From assembly GCF_000425405.1 (NCBI RefSeq), contig NZ_KE384365.1, positions 81,594-145,593 on the forward strand: a DNA stretch of 64,000 nt, read 5' to 3'. Made by a program: the position numbers and the translations under genes. This DNA comes from Ferrimonas kyonanensis DSM 18153 (GTDB lineage: Bacteria; Pseudomonadota; Gammaproteobacteria; Enterobacterales; Shewanellaceae). The notes beneath the pieces are model-generated. The model was given only the letters and a program-made list of their open reading frames with translations. It was not told where the DNA came from and did no database searches. Below are positions 26,621 through 36,046 of the stretch, piece by piece (within the stretch, counting starts at the first letter, position 1; each line of letters opens with the position of its first letter).

Positions 26621-27799
26621 TCAGGCCAGTTGCGCCGCCACAATCACTGCCCCCATTACGGTCACCAACGCCAGCGCCGGCTTGCCCCCTCTGACCTGAT
26701 AGCCACCCTGGCCGGGCTGACGCAGCTTGATGGCCATCGCCACCGGCAGGAACACGATCAGCACCGCCAGTGGAATCGCCGCAAACCCCAACACCGCGAT
26801 GAACCCTTCCGGCATCGCCAGGGCCAGAGTCAGTGGCGGCACAAAGGTGATCAACCAGGTACTGACTTTGCCATTGCGACGGCCACGCAGTTCCGCCAGA
26901 TACTCAAACAAACTCAAGGTCACGCCGATGAAAGAGGTCACCAGCGCCAGGTCCGCAAACAGGGTTACCAGGGTGCCGACCCGACCGGAGCCGGTGATCT
27001 GAGTCATGGCCGTCACCAGGTTGGCCAGGCTGTCACCCTCGGCCAGGGTTTGCAGTTGCGACACGCCCATCGGACCGAACACCGACAACAACCACAGGCT
27101 GTAGCACAGCAGCGGCAGCGCACTGCCCAGCAGGAATGCTTTTCTAAGTTGGCCGACATCGCCATTGAGGTACTTCACCAACGGCGGAATGCAGACATGG
27201 AAACCGAACGAGGTGAAGATCAGTGGCAGCGCCGCAATCAGGTAGTGACTGTTGCCCAGGGTGGCCTGCAGATTCAGGGCCAGGTTCGCCGGCTCACTCT
27301 GAGGCAGCAGCATCGCCACCAGAATCACCAGCGCCACCATCTTCAGACTGAACAGGCCACGGGTTAACAGATCCACATATTTAACCCCAAAGGCGGCCAC
27401 CAATCCCAAAGTACAGGCAAAGATCAAGGTCGCCGGGGTACTGTCCAGCGGCAGTGACAACAGAGATTGTGCTTTCAGCATCACCAGTGAGGCGCCGCCG
27501 GTCAGGTAGGCAGCCGTTAAGGCGTACAGCAGAGCCAGGAAGCTGGCGGAGCAGATCAGCTGTCCCCAGGGCCCCAGCGCTTTGCCGGCCATACCGTGGA
27601 AATTCAGGCCGCAGCCCACCCTAAGGTTGGCTTCGGTCAGCAACAGCGCGGTGTAACCAGACAGTCCCCAGATCAGAACCATCAGTGCCATGGCAGGCCA
27701 GAATCCGATGTGGGATACGGCGATGGGTAGCGCCAACATACCAGCGCCAATACTGGTGCCAGCAACGATCAGTGTTGCGCCTAAAAGCTTGCTATTCAA
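26621..27799 (-). CDS. Aromatic amino acid permease, TyrP/Mtr type (HAAAP family)
   Basis: A 392-residue inner-membrane transporter with eleven hydrophobic segments. The first helix GATLIVAGTSIGAGMLALPI is the hallmark of the hydroxy/aromatic amino acid permeases, and FTSFGFHVCIPPLV near residue 200 is also conserved. It imports tyrosine or tryptophan with protons; overall features look more like TyrP than like the serine members. Its upstream region (27800-28148) holds a long hairpin (27889-27923). A TGTAA-N10-TTACA element at 27812-27831 resembles a TyrR box but has two extra bases. Confidence 0.88.
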   Translation of the reverse strand: MNSKLLGATLIVAGTSIGAGMLALPIAVSHIGFWPAMALMVLIWGLSGYTALLLTEANLRVGCGLNFHGMAGKALGPWGQLICSASFLALLYALTAAYLTGGASLVMLKAQSLLSLPLDSTPATLIFACTLGLVAAFGVKYVDLLTRGLFSLKMVALVILVAMLLPQSEPANLALNLQATLGNSHYLIAALPLIFTSFGFHVCIPPLVKYLNGDVGQLRKAFLLGSALPLLCYSLWLLSVFGPMGVSQLQTLAEGDSLANLVTAMTQITGSGRVGTLVTLFADLALVTSFIGVTLSLFEYLAELRGRRNGKVSTWLITFVPPLTLALAMPEGFIAVLGFAAIPLAVLIVFLPVAMAIKLRQPGQGGYQVRGGKPALALVTVMGAVIVAAQLA

Positions 27800-27888
27800 A
27801 ATGGTCTTCCCGGTGTAAAAATTTGAAGTTACAACGGGTCAGGGAGAAAAGAGGAAGGACTGCGTCAGGTTGCACACACCACCTTGCC

Positions 27889-27923
27889 AATTGAATCCCG
27901 ACCCGGTTGGTGTCGGTTCAATT
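27889..27923 (-). other. Hairpin upstream of the aromatic amino acid permease gene
   Basis: AATTGAA pairs with TTCAATT and, inside, CCGAC pairs with GTCGG, with a two-base bulge and a nine-base loop. It lies 90-125 bases before the permease start and may be an operator or leader hairpin. Nothing else gene-like is visible in 27800-28148, apart from an imperfect TyrR-like element and a GGGTCTC/GAGACCC pairing at about 28039-28099. Confidence 0.5.
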
Positions 27924-28148
27924 AGCCCCAATGGCGTGGTTAGCGATCTATGTTACCGCTCTCCCTGCCATTGAGGCTGGCAAAATCGAGCGATAAAAGT
28001 GATGGTTAATGACATCATCTCTACCTGAAAACAAATGGCGGGTCTCCCGCAACCCAAGAAGACTAACAGCGTCCACCTTGGCGAAACAAGAGACCCGGCT
28101 CACATTTTTCCAGCTTCAGGATGACAGGGATTGCTCCCCCCTAAGCGG

Positions 28149-29609
28149 TTACTCGCCTCGCACCGCGTCGATGGCCTGGGCCACCCGCCGGCCGTAGTCG
28201 GCATCGGCATCGGCAAACTGCGCCAGCATTCTTTGCTGCACCGGTGCAGTCACCTGAGACAAGGTGGCGGCAATGGTGTCGGCCAGGGACTGACGCTGAG
28301 CGTCGCTCATCAGGCGGTACAGGTTGCCGGCCTGCTCGACGTTTTCCTCCTCGAAGCGATCAAAACGGTCCAGGTTGCCGTCCACCGCCAGCGGCGGCTC
28401 GGCATACTGCGGCTGTTGCTCCGGCCCCTGCTGAGTATTGGGACCGTAATTCACGCCAGACTCCTGCTGGGCACCGTGGTAAGGGCAACCGCCACCGGCC
28501 ATCGCGCCGGCGCGCTGGTAATGGTTCGGCTGAGCCGCATGGGGACAGTTCACCGGCAACTGGTTGTAGTTACCGCCGATGCGATAGCGCTGGGCATCGG
28601 CGTAGGCAAACAGGCGCGCCTGCAGCATCTTGTCCGGCGACGCGCCGACTCCGGGCACCAGGTTAGAGGGAGCGAAGGCCGCTTGCTCAATCTCATTGAA
28701 GTAGTTTTTCGGATTGCGGTTCAGCTCCAGCACTCCGGCTTCAATCAGCGGGTAATCGCTGTGAGGCCAGACCTTGGTCAAATCAAACGGGTTGATGCCA
28801 TAGCTGTCGGCGTCCTTCTCCGGCATGATCTGCAGATACAGCGTCCACTTGGGCGCCTGCCCATCGGCAATGGCCCCGTACAGATCCCGCTGGGCATGAT
28901 CCGGGTCAATGCCCTTTAGTTTATCCGCTTCGGCATTGGAGAGGTTTTTGATTCCCTGCTGGGTCTTGAAGTGGAACTTCACCCAGAACCGCTCCCCCTG
29001 TTTGTTCCACAGGGAAAAGGTGTGAGAACCGTAGCCATTCATATGGCGATAATTTAGTGGAATACCACGATCTGACATCAAGATGGTGACCTGATGCAGC
29101 GCCTCCGGATTCAGCGACCAAAAGTCCCACATCGCCTGGGGGTCTTTGAGGTTGGTAATGGGGTTGCGTTTCTGGGTGTGAATAAAGTCCGGAAACTTGA
29201 TGCCGTCTCGCAGGAAAAATACCGGAGTATTGTTACCAACGATGTCATGGTTACCGTTTTCAGTATAGAAACGCACCGCAAAACCTCGAGGGTCCCGCTC
29301 GGCATCGGCACTGCCAGCTTCACCGCCAACGGTGGAGAAACGCACCACCACCTCGGTCTGTTTGCCCACCTCATTGAAGTGCTCCGCCAGGGTGTAACGG
29401 GACAGATCCTGGGTCAAAGTAAAGGTGCCATAGGCGCCACTGCCCTTGGCGTGAACCACCCGCTCAGGGATCCGCTCACGGTTGAAATGCGCCAATTTTT
29501 CAATTAAGTGCCAATCCTGAAGGCCAACCGGGCCACGTCGTCCTGCTGTCAGGCTGTTTTGGTCATCGGCGATGGGTGCGCCGTTTTGTGCGGTCAGATG
29601 CTGTGTCAT
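28149..29609 (-). CDS. katA: Monofunctional heme catalase (small subunit)
   Basis: A 486-residue catalase that dismutates hydrogen peroxide in the cytoplasm. The distal His is in [14 protein letters not shown], the conserved Asn in [12 protein letters not shown], and the proximal heme Tyr in [14 protein letters not shown]. Length and the [10 protein letters not shown] region fit clade 3 small-subunit catalases. ATG 29609 follows an AGGAGC site; a longer frame upstream lacks a site. Nearby genes give no regulatory clue. Gene symbol assigned by family; katB is used in some relatives. Confidence 0.92.
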   Translation of the reverse strand: MTQHLTAQNGAPIADDQNSLTAGRRGPVGLQDWHLIEKLAHFNRERIPERVVHAKGSGAYGTFTLTQDLSRYTLAEHFNEVGKQTEVVVRFSTVGGEAGSADAERDPRGFAVRFYTENGNHDIVGNNTPVFFLRDGIKFPDFIHTQKRNPITNLKDPQAMWDFWSLNPEALHQVTILMSDRGIPLNYRHMNGYGSHTFSLWNKQGERFWVKFHFKTQQGIKNLSNAEADKLKGIDPDHAQRDLYGAIADGQAPKWTLYLQIMPEKDADSYGINPFDLTKVWPHSDYPLIEAGVLELNRNPKNYFNEIEQAAFAPSNLVPGVGASPDKMLQARLFAYADAQRYRIGGNYNQLPVNCPHAAQPNHYQRAGAMAGGGCPYHGAQQESGVNYGPNTQQGPEQQPQYAEPPLAVDGNLDRFDRFEEENVEQAGNLYRLMSDAQRQSLADTIAATLSQVTAPVQQRMLAQFADADADYGRRVAQAIDAVRGE

Positions 29610-29842
29610 GGTGTTGCTCCTTTGCGCCATAGCGCCATTCAATCCACTCATAGAGGCCGTGCCACATAACCCCCTCCTCAATCGTTAAAATCAATTATGG
29701 ATGCCATTCCTAAAATATAAAAATGATTAGATTGGATATTGGTGTTCGTTTTTATCGATTACAAAAAAACAATCCAGCTGTGACAAAAACGCGTATCAAC
29801 CGGTCTACTCTGAGTGATGAGCACAAAAAACGGAGATCCATC

Positions 29843-30130
29843 ATGAAAACGTTACTGTTTACTCTGGTTACCCTGTTCTTCAGCTCCACAGCACTGGCCA
29901 CCGGCGGCGGTGGCGGCGGTAACCCAGGTCCGGCAGCCGGGGTCAATATCTCGGCCTCACACTGTTTTGACGCCAACGCCAAACGCATCAAAGGCAGCGC
30001 CACCATGAAGAAAGAGCGTCGCTGTCCGGTCACCGGCGTGAATCAGATCGACCTGCTCAACTACAACAACTTCTATGGCAACAAGCCTAAGAATGAAACC
30101 CTGAGCATGATCCAAAAACGCAAGAACTAG
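29843..30130 (+). CDS. Small secreted protein with a polyglycine stretch, unknown function
   Basis: A 95-residue protein with signal peptide MKTLLFTLVTLFFSSTALA, followed by TGGGGGGNPGPAAG. The mature part is basic and has two Cys (SHCFD and RRCPV). GGAG sits seven bases before the ATG. No family recognised. It is 40 bases before the hydrolase gene in the same direction, so they may be co-transcribed. Confidence 0.65.
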   Translation: MKTLLFTLVTLFFSSTALATGGGGGGNPGPAAGVNISASHCFDANAKRIKGSATMKKERRCPVTGVNQIDLLNYNNFYGNKPKNETLSMIQKRKN

Positions 30131-30170
30131 CGTACCCTGATCATCTGAGACATCGGTTAGGGAGAAGCCA

Positions 30171-30800
30171 ATGCAGCTGGTGATGCTTCATGGGCTCTAC
30201 ATGCACCACACCATAATGCGTCCCCTCGCCGCCCTGATGCGTAATCAGGGTTGGCAGGTGGACGGTTTCAGTTACAACAGCCTGGCCATCGACCCGGACG
30301 TGCTGTTTCGGCGCCTGGACCGGCGACGGCGCCCCGGTCAGCCCATGTACCTGCTGGGGCACAGCCTCGGAGGCGTGCTGATTCGCCAGTACGCCGAGCA
30401 GCATCCGCTGCCCCCGGGCTCCCGCTTGGTTACCCTGGGGTCTCCTCATCAAGGCGCCACGGTGACCCGGCAACTGCAGAAGTGGAATCTGCTGGGACTG
30501 CTGGGCAATGCCCATGAACACGGCCTGCTACCGACGGAACGGCGAGATTACAATGCCGACACGCCCTTGGGCAGTCTTGCCGGAGACGCTGGCATCGGCA
30601 TGGGCAAGCTGTTGACTAACCTCAGTAACACCCCCAATGACGGCACCGTCACCGTCGATGAGACTCGAATCGACGGCATGAGTGATCACATTGTGCTACC
30701 GGTTAGCCACACCAGCATGCTGCTGTCCGCCGAGGTCGCCAGACAAACCCATCTCTTTCTGAGTCATGGTCATTTTCAGCATCAACCTGTTGAACAATAA
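30171..30800 (+). CDS. Alpha/beta hydrolase, lipase-like
   Basis: A 209-residue hydrolase without signal peptide. The nucleophile elbow is GHSLGG (about 64-69), the N-terminal strand and oxyanion region read VMLHGLYMHH, and LGSPHQGATVTRQL is typical of the PGAP1/triacylglycerol-lipase subgroup. A late His in LPVSHTSMLLS completes the likely triad. Substrate unknown. AGGGAG precedes the start. Confidence 0.8.
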   Translation: MQLVMLHGLYMHHTIMRPLAALMRNQGWQVDGFSYNSLAIDPDVLFRRLDRRRRPGQPMYLLGHSLGGVLIRQYAEQHPLPPGSRLVTLGSPHQGATVTRQLQKWNLLGLLGNAHEHGLLPTERRDYNADTPLGSLAGDAGIGMGKLLTNLSNTPNDGTVTVDETRIDGMSDHIVLPVSHTSMLLSAEVARQTHLFLSHGHFQHQPVEQ

Positions 30801-30877
30801 CCCCAATCCATCACAACTTACCGAATCATTGTCATTGCTGTGCTTAGTCACAGTCCCGGATCACAGTCTGTGAATCA

Positions 30878-31017
30878 GGTACAAAAATCGCCAGTTTCCG
30901 GACTTTTCTTACCTATTTTGAACCGGGATTCAGCATTACTTTCACTGGTGCACAACTTAATGCGCTTCGGGGACTATCCCATACCCGTGCGCCGACTGTG
31001 TCACCTACTACAGGGAA
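30878..31017 (+). promoter_or_regulatory. Octaheme-module leader, copy A
   Basis: First of four related leaders (others at 33729, 35723 and 37353). It starts AGGTACAAAAATCGCCAG, contains CAGCATTACTTTCACTGG, and ends CACCTACTACAGGGAAATG at the cytochrome start. It lies directly before octaheme cytochrome 1. It probably holds the promoter and the site of the module's AraC regulator. Upstream is a TCACA-GTC-TGTGA palindrome at 30861-30873. Confidence 0.6.
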
Positions 31018-32619
31018 ATGATGATGATGAAACTCAGCGGGCTCAGTTTGCCCTTAAAAACCCTCTCCGCCGCCATTCTGCTCAGTCTACTGAGCGCCTG
31101 CGGCAGCGACAGCGACAGCAACACCCCTTCCGAACCGGGTAACACCGCACCGGTCGCCAACCCGGTGGAAGCCAGTGCCACCATGGGCAGCAAGACCCTT
31201 ATTGATGCCCTGGCCAACGACACCGATGCCGATGGCGACCCCTTGACCCTGGAGACGGTGATCCTCCTCAAGGGGCTGGGTACCGCCTCCATCCACAACA
31301 ATCAGGTACTGTTTGACCCGGTTGAGGTGGGCACCACTATCCTCAGCTACGCCATCTCCGATGGTAATGGCGGCCAGGCGGAATCCACGGTCACCGTGGT
31401 GGTCAGCGCCCAGGAACTCTCCTATGTGGGATCCCAGGCCTGCCTTTCCTGTCACACCGATAAAAAAACCTACCTGGAAACCGGCCACAACTTTAAGCTC
31501 ACCAAGGTTGAGGGTGATCAGGAACCCATCTACCCCTTCACCTCGATTTCAGGGGCTCTGGATCTGTTGGATGTGGACAACACCCTGGGCACCCCCAGCA
31601 GCTGGGCAGACATCAGCTACGTCATCGGCGGCTATATGCGCAGTGCCATGTTTATCGATAACAACGGCTATATCCTGTCCGGCGATAAGGCGGGTGTCGG
31701 CATCGCCCCCAAAGGCGGCCAGGTGCCCTATGCGTTTCCTTATAGTGCCAATGATGCACCTGACTCCCATGGCTTCGATTATTGCGGTCGCTGTCACACC
31801 ACCGGCTGGAAAGACTACACCGAAGGCAGTGGCGATCACCGCAACCTGAACCGCCAGGACGACATGCCAGGCATGGGCGGCACCTTTGCCCTGACCGGGA
31901 TCCAGTGCGAAGCCTGCCACGGCGCTGGCAGGGCCCACATCCAGAGCCCGTCGAAGCACAACATCGTCAAGATTGCCGAGCCCCGCTCCACCAACGACTA
32001 CCTGGCACAGGACATGGGCTTCGGTAAGCCCATCGCCTGCGCCGAGTGTCATAGCACTGATGATGCCGTGCGACGCTACCCAGACTACGTGTCCCCCCAC
32101 AACCAGGAGTTTGGCGGCGACAGCCTAGAGGCACGCCTGAAGGTGATGACCGGTTTCGGCCCCGAAGGCCGCCGGGACGGCCGAGGTGGTCGTCAAGCTG
32201 CGACCGAACTCCTGGGCACCGATCCTGACACCGGCATCGCCATGGGTAAAAAGAAGGGCTTCACCTGCTCGACTTGTCATAACCCGCATAAATCCAAAGT
32301 CAATCAGGATAAGCCAGGCCACGAAGGCGCCATGGCGCGCGACTGTAACGATTGTCACACCAAGGAGTTCGCCAACGCTGCCGGCAGTGACATCGCTTCC
32401 GCCGCCCACGAATTCACCGCCAAGTGTACCGATTGCCACATGCCGGGGAATTCCCACATGTTCAAGATCGATCTCGACGGCGCCAAGAACGATCCAAGGC
32501 ACTTCTCGGCGGACGGCGATTACGTGAAACCATGGCTTCGTGCCTATGACAGCTGCTCCGGTTGTCACGAGGATGACTATGATGAACGTGCCACTCGCAT
32601 AGGCAAGATTCACCTGTAA
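31018..32619 (+). CDS. Octaheme c-type cytochrome lipoprotein with Ig/cadherin-like domain (octaheme 1)
   Basis: A 533-residue secreted lipoprotein (lipobox LLSAC, Cys28). Residues about 45-135 form a bacterial Ig/cadherin-like domain (ALANDTDADGDPLTLE, YAISDGNGGQA). The rest has eight CxxCH sites: CLSCH, CGRCH, CEACH, CAECH, CSTCH, CNDCH, CTDCH and CSGCH. GIQCEACHGAGRAH resembles cytochrome c554-type heme domains. It should be an electron-transfer protein on the periplasmic or outer surface; the acceptor is unknown and I know no characterised homologue with this domain order. Four ATGs are in tandem at the start. A paralogue follows at 33868 and an AraC regulator sits between them. Confidence 0.88.
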   Translation: MMMMKLSGLSLPLKTLSAAILLSLLSACGSDSDSNTPSEPGNTAPVANPVEASATMGSKTLIDALANDTDADGDPLTLETVILLKGLGTASIHNNQVLFDPVEVGTTILSYAISDGNGGQAESTVTVVVSAQELSYVGSQACLSCHTDKKTYLETGHNFKLTKVEGDQEPIYPFTSISGALDLLDVDNTLGTPSSWADISYVIGGYMRSAMFIDNNGYILSGDKAGVGIAPKGGQVPYAFPYSANDAPDSHGFDYCGRCHTTGWKDYTEGSGDHRNLNRQDDMPGMGGTFALTGIQCEACHGAGRAHIQSPSKHNIVKIAEPRSTNDYLAQDMGFGKPIACAECHSTDDAVRRYPDYVSPHNQEFGGDSLEARLKVMTGFGPEGRRDGRGGRQAATELLGTDPDTGIAMGKKKGFTCSTCHNPHKSKVNQDKPGHEGAMARDCNDCHTKEFANAAGSDIASAAHEFTAKCTDCHMPGNSHMFKIDLDGAKNDPRHFSADGDYVKPWLRAYDSCSGCHEDDYDERATRIGKIHL

Positions 32620-32627
32620 CCCCTGCC

Positions 32628-32659
32628 AGCCAGCGACAGCGCGTCGCTGGCTGATTTTT
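32628..32659 (+). terminator. Terminator after octaheme 1
   Basis: AGCCAGCGAC pairs with GTCGCTGGCT and is followed by GATTTTT. It separates the cytochrome from the downstream AraC gene. Confidence 0.8.
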
Positions 32660-32723
32660 ACCGCCTATGGCACTTCCCCTCAAACCTGTCATCATTACAC
32701 CAACAACAGTCACCGGAGTTCTT

Positions 32724-33605
32724 GTGGACAGCAGCGCCCCTATTCCTAACATCTGCTACCGTGCACCTTCGCAGGAAGAATCTGGCATCGAAGTGCTGGA
32801 TCTTGAACGCTTCCGCGGCCGGCTCAATGACTACCACTTCAACCCCTACCAACCGCACCGCGTCAGCTATTTTTGCTTCCTGTTCATCGATGAGGGCGAG
32901 GGAGAACACCTGATCGACTTTCATCGCTACCCCTATCGGTCGGGCAGCGTCATTTTCGTCAATCCCAATCAAGTACATGCCTTCGATAGCGCCGATCGTC
33001 CCAAAGGAAAGATGATCAACATCACCACCGCCTTTTTCTCCGACAGTGCCTCCAATATTCGCACCTCGTACTTCGCCCCCTTTCACCAGAGCATGGCCGC
33101 ATCACCGGTACTGCCCCTGAACGACGACCTGAAAGACAGCTGCAAGGCGCTACTAACGGAAGTCAGAAAGGCCCAGCATGAGGGCGCCGATGATGACGTG
33201 GTCGTACAACTGCTGATCTCTTCGCTGTTGATCAAACTGGGTCGGCGACGACAAAGCCACCTAAGCCACCTCAGTGAACATCAGAAGGAGCGATTCGACC
33301 TGTTTCTAACTTTGGTGGAGCAGTGCTTCCCCGAAGCCAGGGAGGCCAGTCACTATGCCGACCTGATGCACACCAGTTACAAGACGTTGAATCAATTATG
33401 CAAAACATGCTGTGGCCGCACCGCCAAACAACTGATCGACTTTCGTACCATTCTGGAGATAAAGCGCAAGCTGGTCATGGATGGGTTATCTTCCCAGGAG
33501 ATCGCGTCGGACCTTAGCTTCGAAGACATCAGTTACATGAACAAGTATTTCAAACGCCTGACTGGCCAGACCCCGGCGGCCTTTAAGCGGGACAACGAAT
33601 GCTGA
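32724..33605 (+). CDS. AraC-family regulator, module copy 1
   Basis: A 293-residue regulator: N-terminal cupin-like domain (PYQPHRVSYFCFLFIDEGEG) and two helix-turn-helix motifs at the C-terminus (about 215-290, ending LTGQTPAAFKR). GTG 32724 is chosen because GGAG lies five bases upstream and because it makes the protein start MDSSAPIPNICY, aligning with MDKIDNIPQITY and MDKFDDIPNISY of the two paralogues, all then 293 residues. The first HTH contains an unusual CKTCCGRT. It lies downstream of octaheme 1 after a terminator, and upstream of leader B. Confidence 0.88.
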   Translation: MDSSAPIPNICYRAPSQEESGIEVLDLERFRGRLNDYHFNPYQPHRVSYFCFLFIDEGEGEHLIDFHRYPYRSGSVIFVNPNQVHAFDSADRPKGKMINITTAFFSDSASNIRTSYFAPFHQSMAASPVLPLNDDLKDSCKALLTEVRKAQHEGADDDVVVQLLISSLLIKLGRRRQSHLSHLSEHQKERFDLFLTLVEQCFPEAREASHYADLMHTSYKTLNQLCKTCCGRTAKQLIDFRTILEIKRKLVMDGLSSQEIASDLSFEDISYMNKYFKRLTGQTPAAFKRDNEC

Positions 33606-33728
33606 AGAACCGTTAAGGCCAATCAGCGCTTAACGCCATCACTAGGCAATTACTTGATATTGATACAGAAAAAATCTAGAGCCCTACTCCCCAATTCTTC
33701 TGGGCGCAGTCACACTTTCGACAGCAAG

Positions 33729-33867
33729 GTACGGTAACGGCAACTTTTCAGCCTTTACTGACCTGTTTCATCGGCAGCTCCAGCCACTATTTTCCCCGGT
33801 GCAAAACCTGGTGCACCCGCTCCCTTGGAGCCGGGCGCACCACTGTGTTAGCTACTGAAAGGAAATA
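33729..33867 (+). promoter_or_regulatory. Octaheme-module leader, copy B
   Basis: Begins GGTACGGTAACGGCAACT, continues with a TTTCAG and GACCTGTTTC block, and ends GTTAGCTACTGAAAGGAAAT before the octaheme 2 start. It shares the AACGGCAA and GACCTGTTTC blocks with copies C and D. Confidence 0.65.
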
Positions 33868-35463
33868 ATGATGATGAAACCCAATACGCTCAATGCGCCG
33901 ATGAAAACGCTGGCAGCCACTGCCCTGCTCAGCCTGCTGACCGCCTGCGGCAGCGACAGCGACAACAACTCGGTTGCACCGCCTCCTCCGCAGAAGAACG
34001 CGGCCCCGATAGCCACTGCCGACACCGCCGAGGCCACCGTTGGCAGCCAGGTGATCATCGACGTCCTGGCCAACGACAGTGATGCCGATGGCGATCCCCT
34101 GACCCTGGACCGGGTTGACCTGGTAACGGGAAACGGCAGAGTCTCCATTGAGGACAACAAACTTCTGTTTGAACCGGAAAAAACCGGCGAGGCCAAGTTG
34201 GCCTACGAGATTAGCGATGGCCGGGGCGGTGAGGCGAGATCCACCGTCACCGTCACAATCGCAACCGAGCCAGCGGAGCAACTGAGTTATGTGGGCACCC
34301 AGACCTGCCTGAGCTGTCACAACGACAAAGAAAGCTTCCTGACATCCGGCCACCCCTTTAAGTTGGCTAAGGTGGTCGATGGCCAGATGCCCGAGTACCC
34401 CTTCACCAACATCGCCGGCGCCTTGGAGATGATAGATGGCGTGATCAACCCGGGTGGTGCTCCCACCAGCTATGAAGAGGTTGCTTACGTGATTGGTGGC
34501 TACAAGCAAGCAGTTCAGTGGGTGGGTCTGGATGGCTACATAATCACTGGTGAAAAGGTGATCGGCAAGCTCGACGGAGATGGCTATATCTCTGATATAT
34601 GGTCATTTGGAGAAAACCTGGGCCCCGAAGTCAGACCCTATCACTGTGGTCGTTGCCATACCACCGGCTGGAAGGACTTCACCTCCGCGGAGGGGGACAA
34701 TAGAAACAACCATCACCAGGATGGCCTGGAGGGTATTCTGGGGACCTTCGACCAGACCGGCGTCCAGTGTGAATCCTGTCACGGTGCGGGCAGCGACCAC
34801 ATCAAATCCCCATCCAGCAACAACATAACCCGCCTGGCCGAACCTCGTACCGCGGCGGATATGAAGGCCGAGGACCAGGCCTTCGGCCAAGCGGTTGCCT
34901 GTGCCGAATGCCATACTAAAAAAGGCGATAAGACCTACCCAGAATATCTAACCCATTACACCGAAAAGTTTGGCGGTGACGCCGTCGGAGGCCTGATCCC
35001 TAAAGGCACAGCGGGCCTGGGGGGGCTTGGAGGTCGTATCGCTGGTGATGCGATTATGGGCTATAACCCGGATACCGGCGTGGCCGAAGGCAAGAAGCAA
35101 AACATGCACTGCAGTACCTGCCACGAAAGCCATATGTCTACCCACTTCAGGGACAAACCCGGCCACGAAGGCGGCTTGAAAAGAGAGTGTACCGATTGTC
35201 ACCAGATGGAGTTTGCCAACGCCGAGGGAGGGAATGGCATGGCCGCTATGATTCACAGCAGCACAGATTGCAGAAACTGTCATATGCCCTCCCGGTCACA
35301 TCTGTTCAAGATCGATATCTCTGCCCCCTCTGACGATAGCTACCACTACTCAGAGGACGGCGTTTACAGCCAGCCGTGGCTGCGACCTTCCGACGCCTGT
35401 CAAGGCTGTCATGCCGAAGACTACGACGCTAGAGCCGCTCAGATAGGCAAGATCCACAAGTAA
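33868..35463 (+). CDS. Octaheme c-type cytochrome lipoprotein with Ig/cadherin-like domain (octaheme 2)
   Basis: A 531-residue paralogue of octaheme 1 with the same plan: lipobox LLTAC (Cys27), a proline spacer, an Ig/cadherin-like domain (VLANDSDADGDPLTLD, YEISDGRGGEA), then eight CxxCH sites (CLSCH, CGRCH, CESCH, CAECH, CSTCH, CTDCH, CRNCH, CQGCH). The heme-domain ends match closely (DYDARAAQIGKIH versus DYDERATRIGKIH). The central loop and glycine-rich segment before the fifth heme differ, which may reflect different partners or acceptors. AGGA lies four to seven bases before the tandem ATGs. Followed by its own terminator, then by a decayed third copy. Confidence 0.88.
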   Translation: MMMKPNTLNAPMKTLAATALLSLLTACGSDSDNNSVAPPPPQKNAAPIATADTAEATVGSQVIIDVLANDSDADGDPLTLDRVDLVTGNGRVSIEDNKLLFEPEKTGEAKLAYEISDGRGGEARSTVTVTIATEPAEQLSYVGTQTCLSCHNDKESFLTSGHPFKLAKVVDGQMPEYPFTNIAGALEMIDGVINPGGAPTSYEEVAYVIGGYKQAVQWVGLDGYIITGEKVIGKLDGDGYISDIWSFGENLGPEVRPYHCGRCHTTGWKDFTSAEGDNRNNHHQDGLEGILGTFDQTGVQCESCHGAGSDHIKSPSSNNITRLAEPRTAADMKAEDQAFGQAVACAECHTKKGDKTYPEYLTHYTEKFGGDAVGGLIPKGTAGLGGLGGRIAGDAIMGYNPDTGVAEGKKQNMHCSTCHESHMSTHFRDKPGHEGGLKRECTDCHQMEFANAEGGNGMAAMIHSSTDCRNCHMPSRSHLFKIDISAPSDDSYHYSEDGVYSQPWLRPSDACQGCHAEDYDARAAQIGKIHK

Positions 35464-35490
35464 CGTCCACCAGCGGGTAACCGAAAGCCT

Positions 35491-35526
35491 AAAGCCGGCA
35501 CCGAACTGATGCCGGCTTTGTTGTTT
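35491..35526 (+). terminator. Terminator after octaheme 2
   Basis: AAAGCCGGCA pairs with TGCCGGCTTT, followed by GTTGTTT. In 35527-35722 I see no gene. Confidence 0.75.
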
Positions 35527-35722
35527 CCCCATGGCCGTGTTGGACAGCCTCGGTCCCCCCGACACGGGGCAAAAGACCGCCTCGAACCCCGGCTTTGATG
35601 CCCCCCATTCGAATGACTATTTTTAAACACGCGCCCGGCAGGCACTCTTTTGACGCTCAAAGAGGCGTTTTTAAGATCCATGTCACCGTTTCCAGATGGC
35701 GGCGATCACATTCCCGTCGCAC

Positions 35723-35859
35723 GGTACTTTAACGGCAATTTTCAGGCCTGTTTCGACCTGTTTCAATGCCGAGTTCACCATTACTTTTACATGGACACGG
35801 CCTGGTTCGCAGCGGCGATAAGCCAAGCGTGCCGCCCTGTTACCTACTGTAGGGAAATA
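35723..35859 (+). promoter_or_regulatory. Octaheme-module leader, copy C
   Basis: GGTACTTTAACGGCAATT at 35723, a GACCTGTTTC block, CACCATTACTTTTACATGG, and GTTACCTACTGTAGGGAAAT at the end. It is well preserved although the cytochrome gene it should precede is almost gone. Confidence 0.65.
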
Positions 35860-35912
35860 ATGATGAACCCATTGCGGCCAATGCACCGATAAAGACGCTA
35901 ACGGCCGCTAAA
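35860..35912 (+). pseudogene. Remnant of a third octaheme cytochrome gene (start only)
   Basis: After leader C the bases ATGATGAACCCATTGCGGCC and those that follow align with the start of octaheme 2 if one base is inserted. The restored reading is NAPIKTLTAA, against NAPMKTLAAT in octaheme 2. Similarity stops near 35912. The rest of the reading frame, including all heme sites, is missing, and hairpins then AraC copy 2 follow. This is the scar of an internal deletion. Confidence 0.7.
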
Positions 35913-35914
35913 GT

Positions 35915-35983
35915 AAAACGAGTACACCTCTAAGGTACTCAGTTTTAAGAAGTGTCAGCGGTTTAAGCTGACACCTCTTTTTT
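35915..35983 (+). terminator. Two successive hairpins before AraC copy 2
   Basis: First: GAGTAC (35920-35925) with GTACTC (35935-35940), flanked by AAAAC and GTTTT. Second: GTGTCAGC with GCTGACAC (35952-35974), followed by CTC and six T, a good terminator. It occupies the place a terminator has after intact octaheme genes. Confidence 0.75.
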
Positions 35984-36046
35984 CAACACCAATCCTCAAT
36001 GCCTAAACCCAGCCAGTTGAGCTGCCTCCCTTGAGAAGCCTGATAG

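Noticed and set aside
27812-27831. TyrR box before the aromatic permease
   Set aside because: TGTAA and TTACA are present, but ten bases lie between them instead of the eight implied by TGTAAA-N6-TTTACA, so it is not called as a site.
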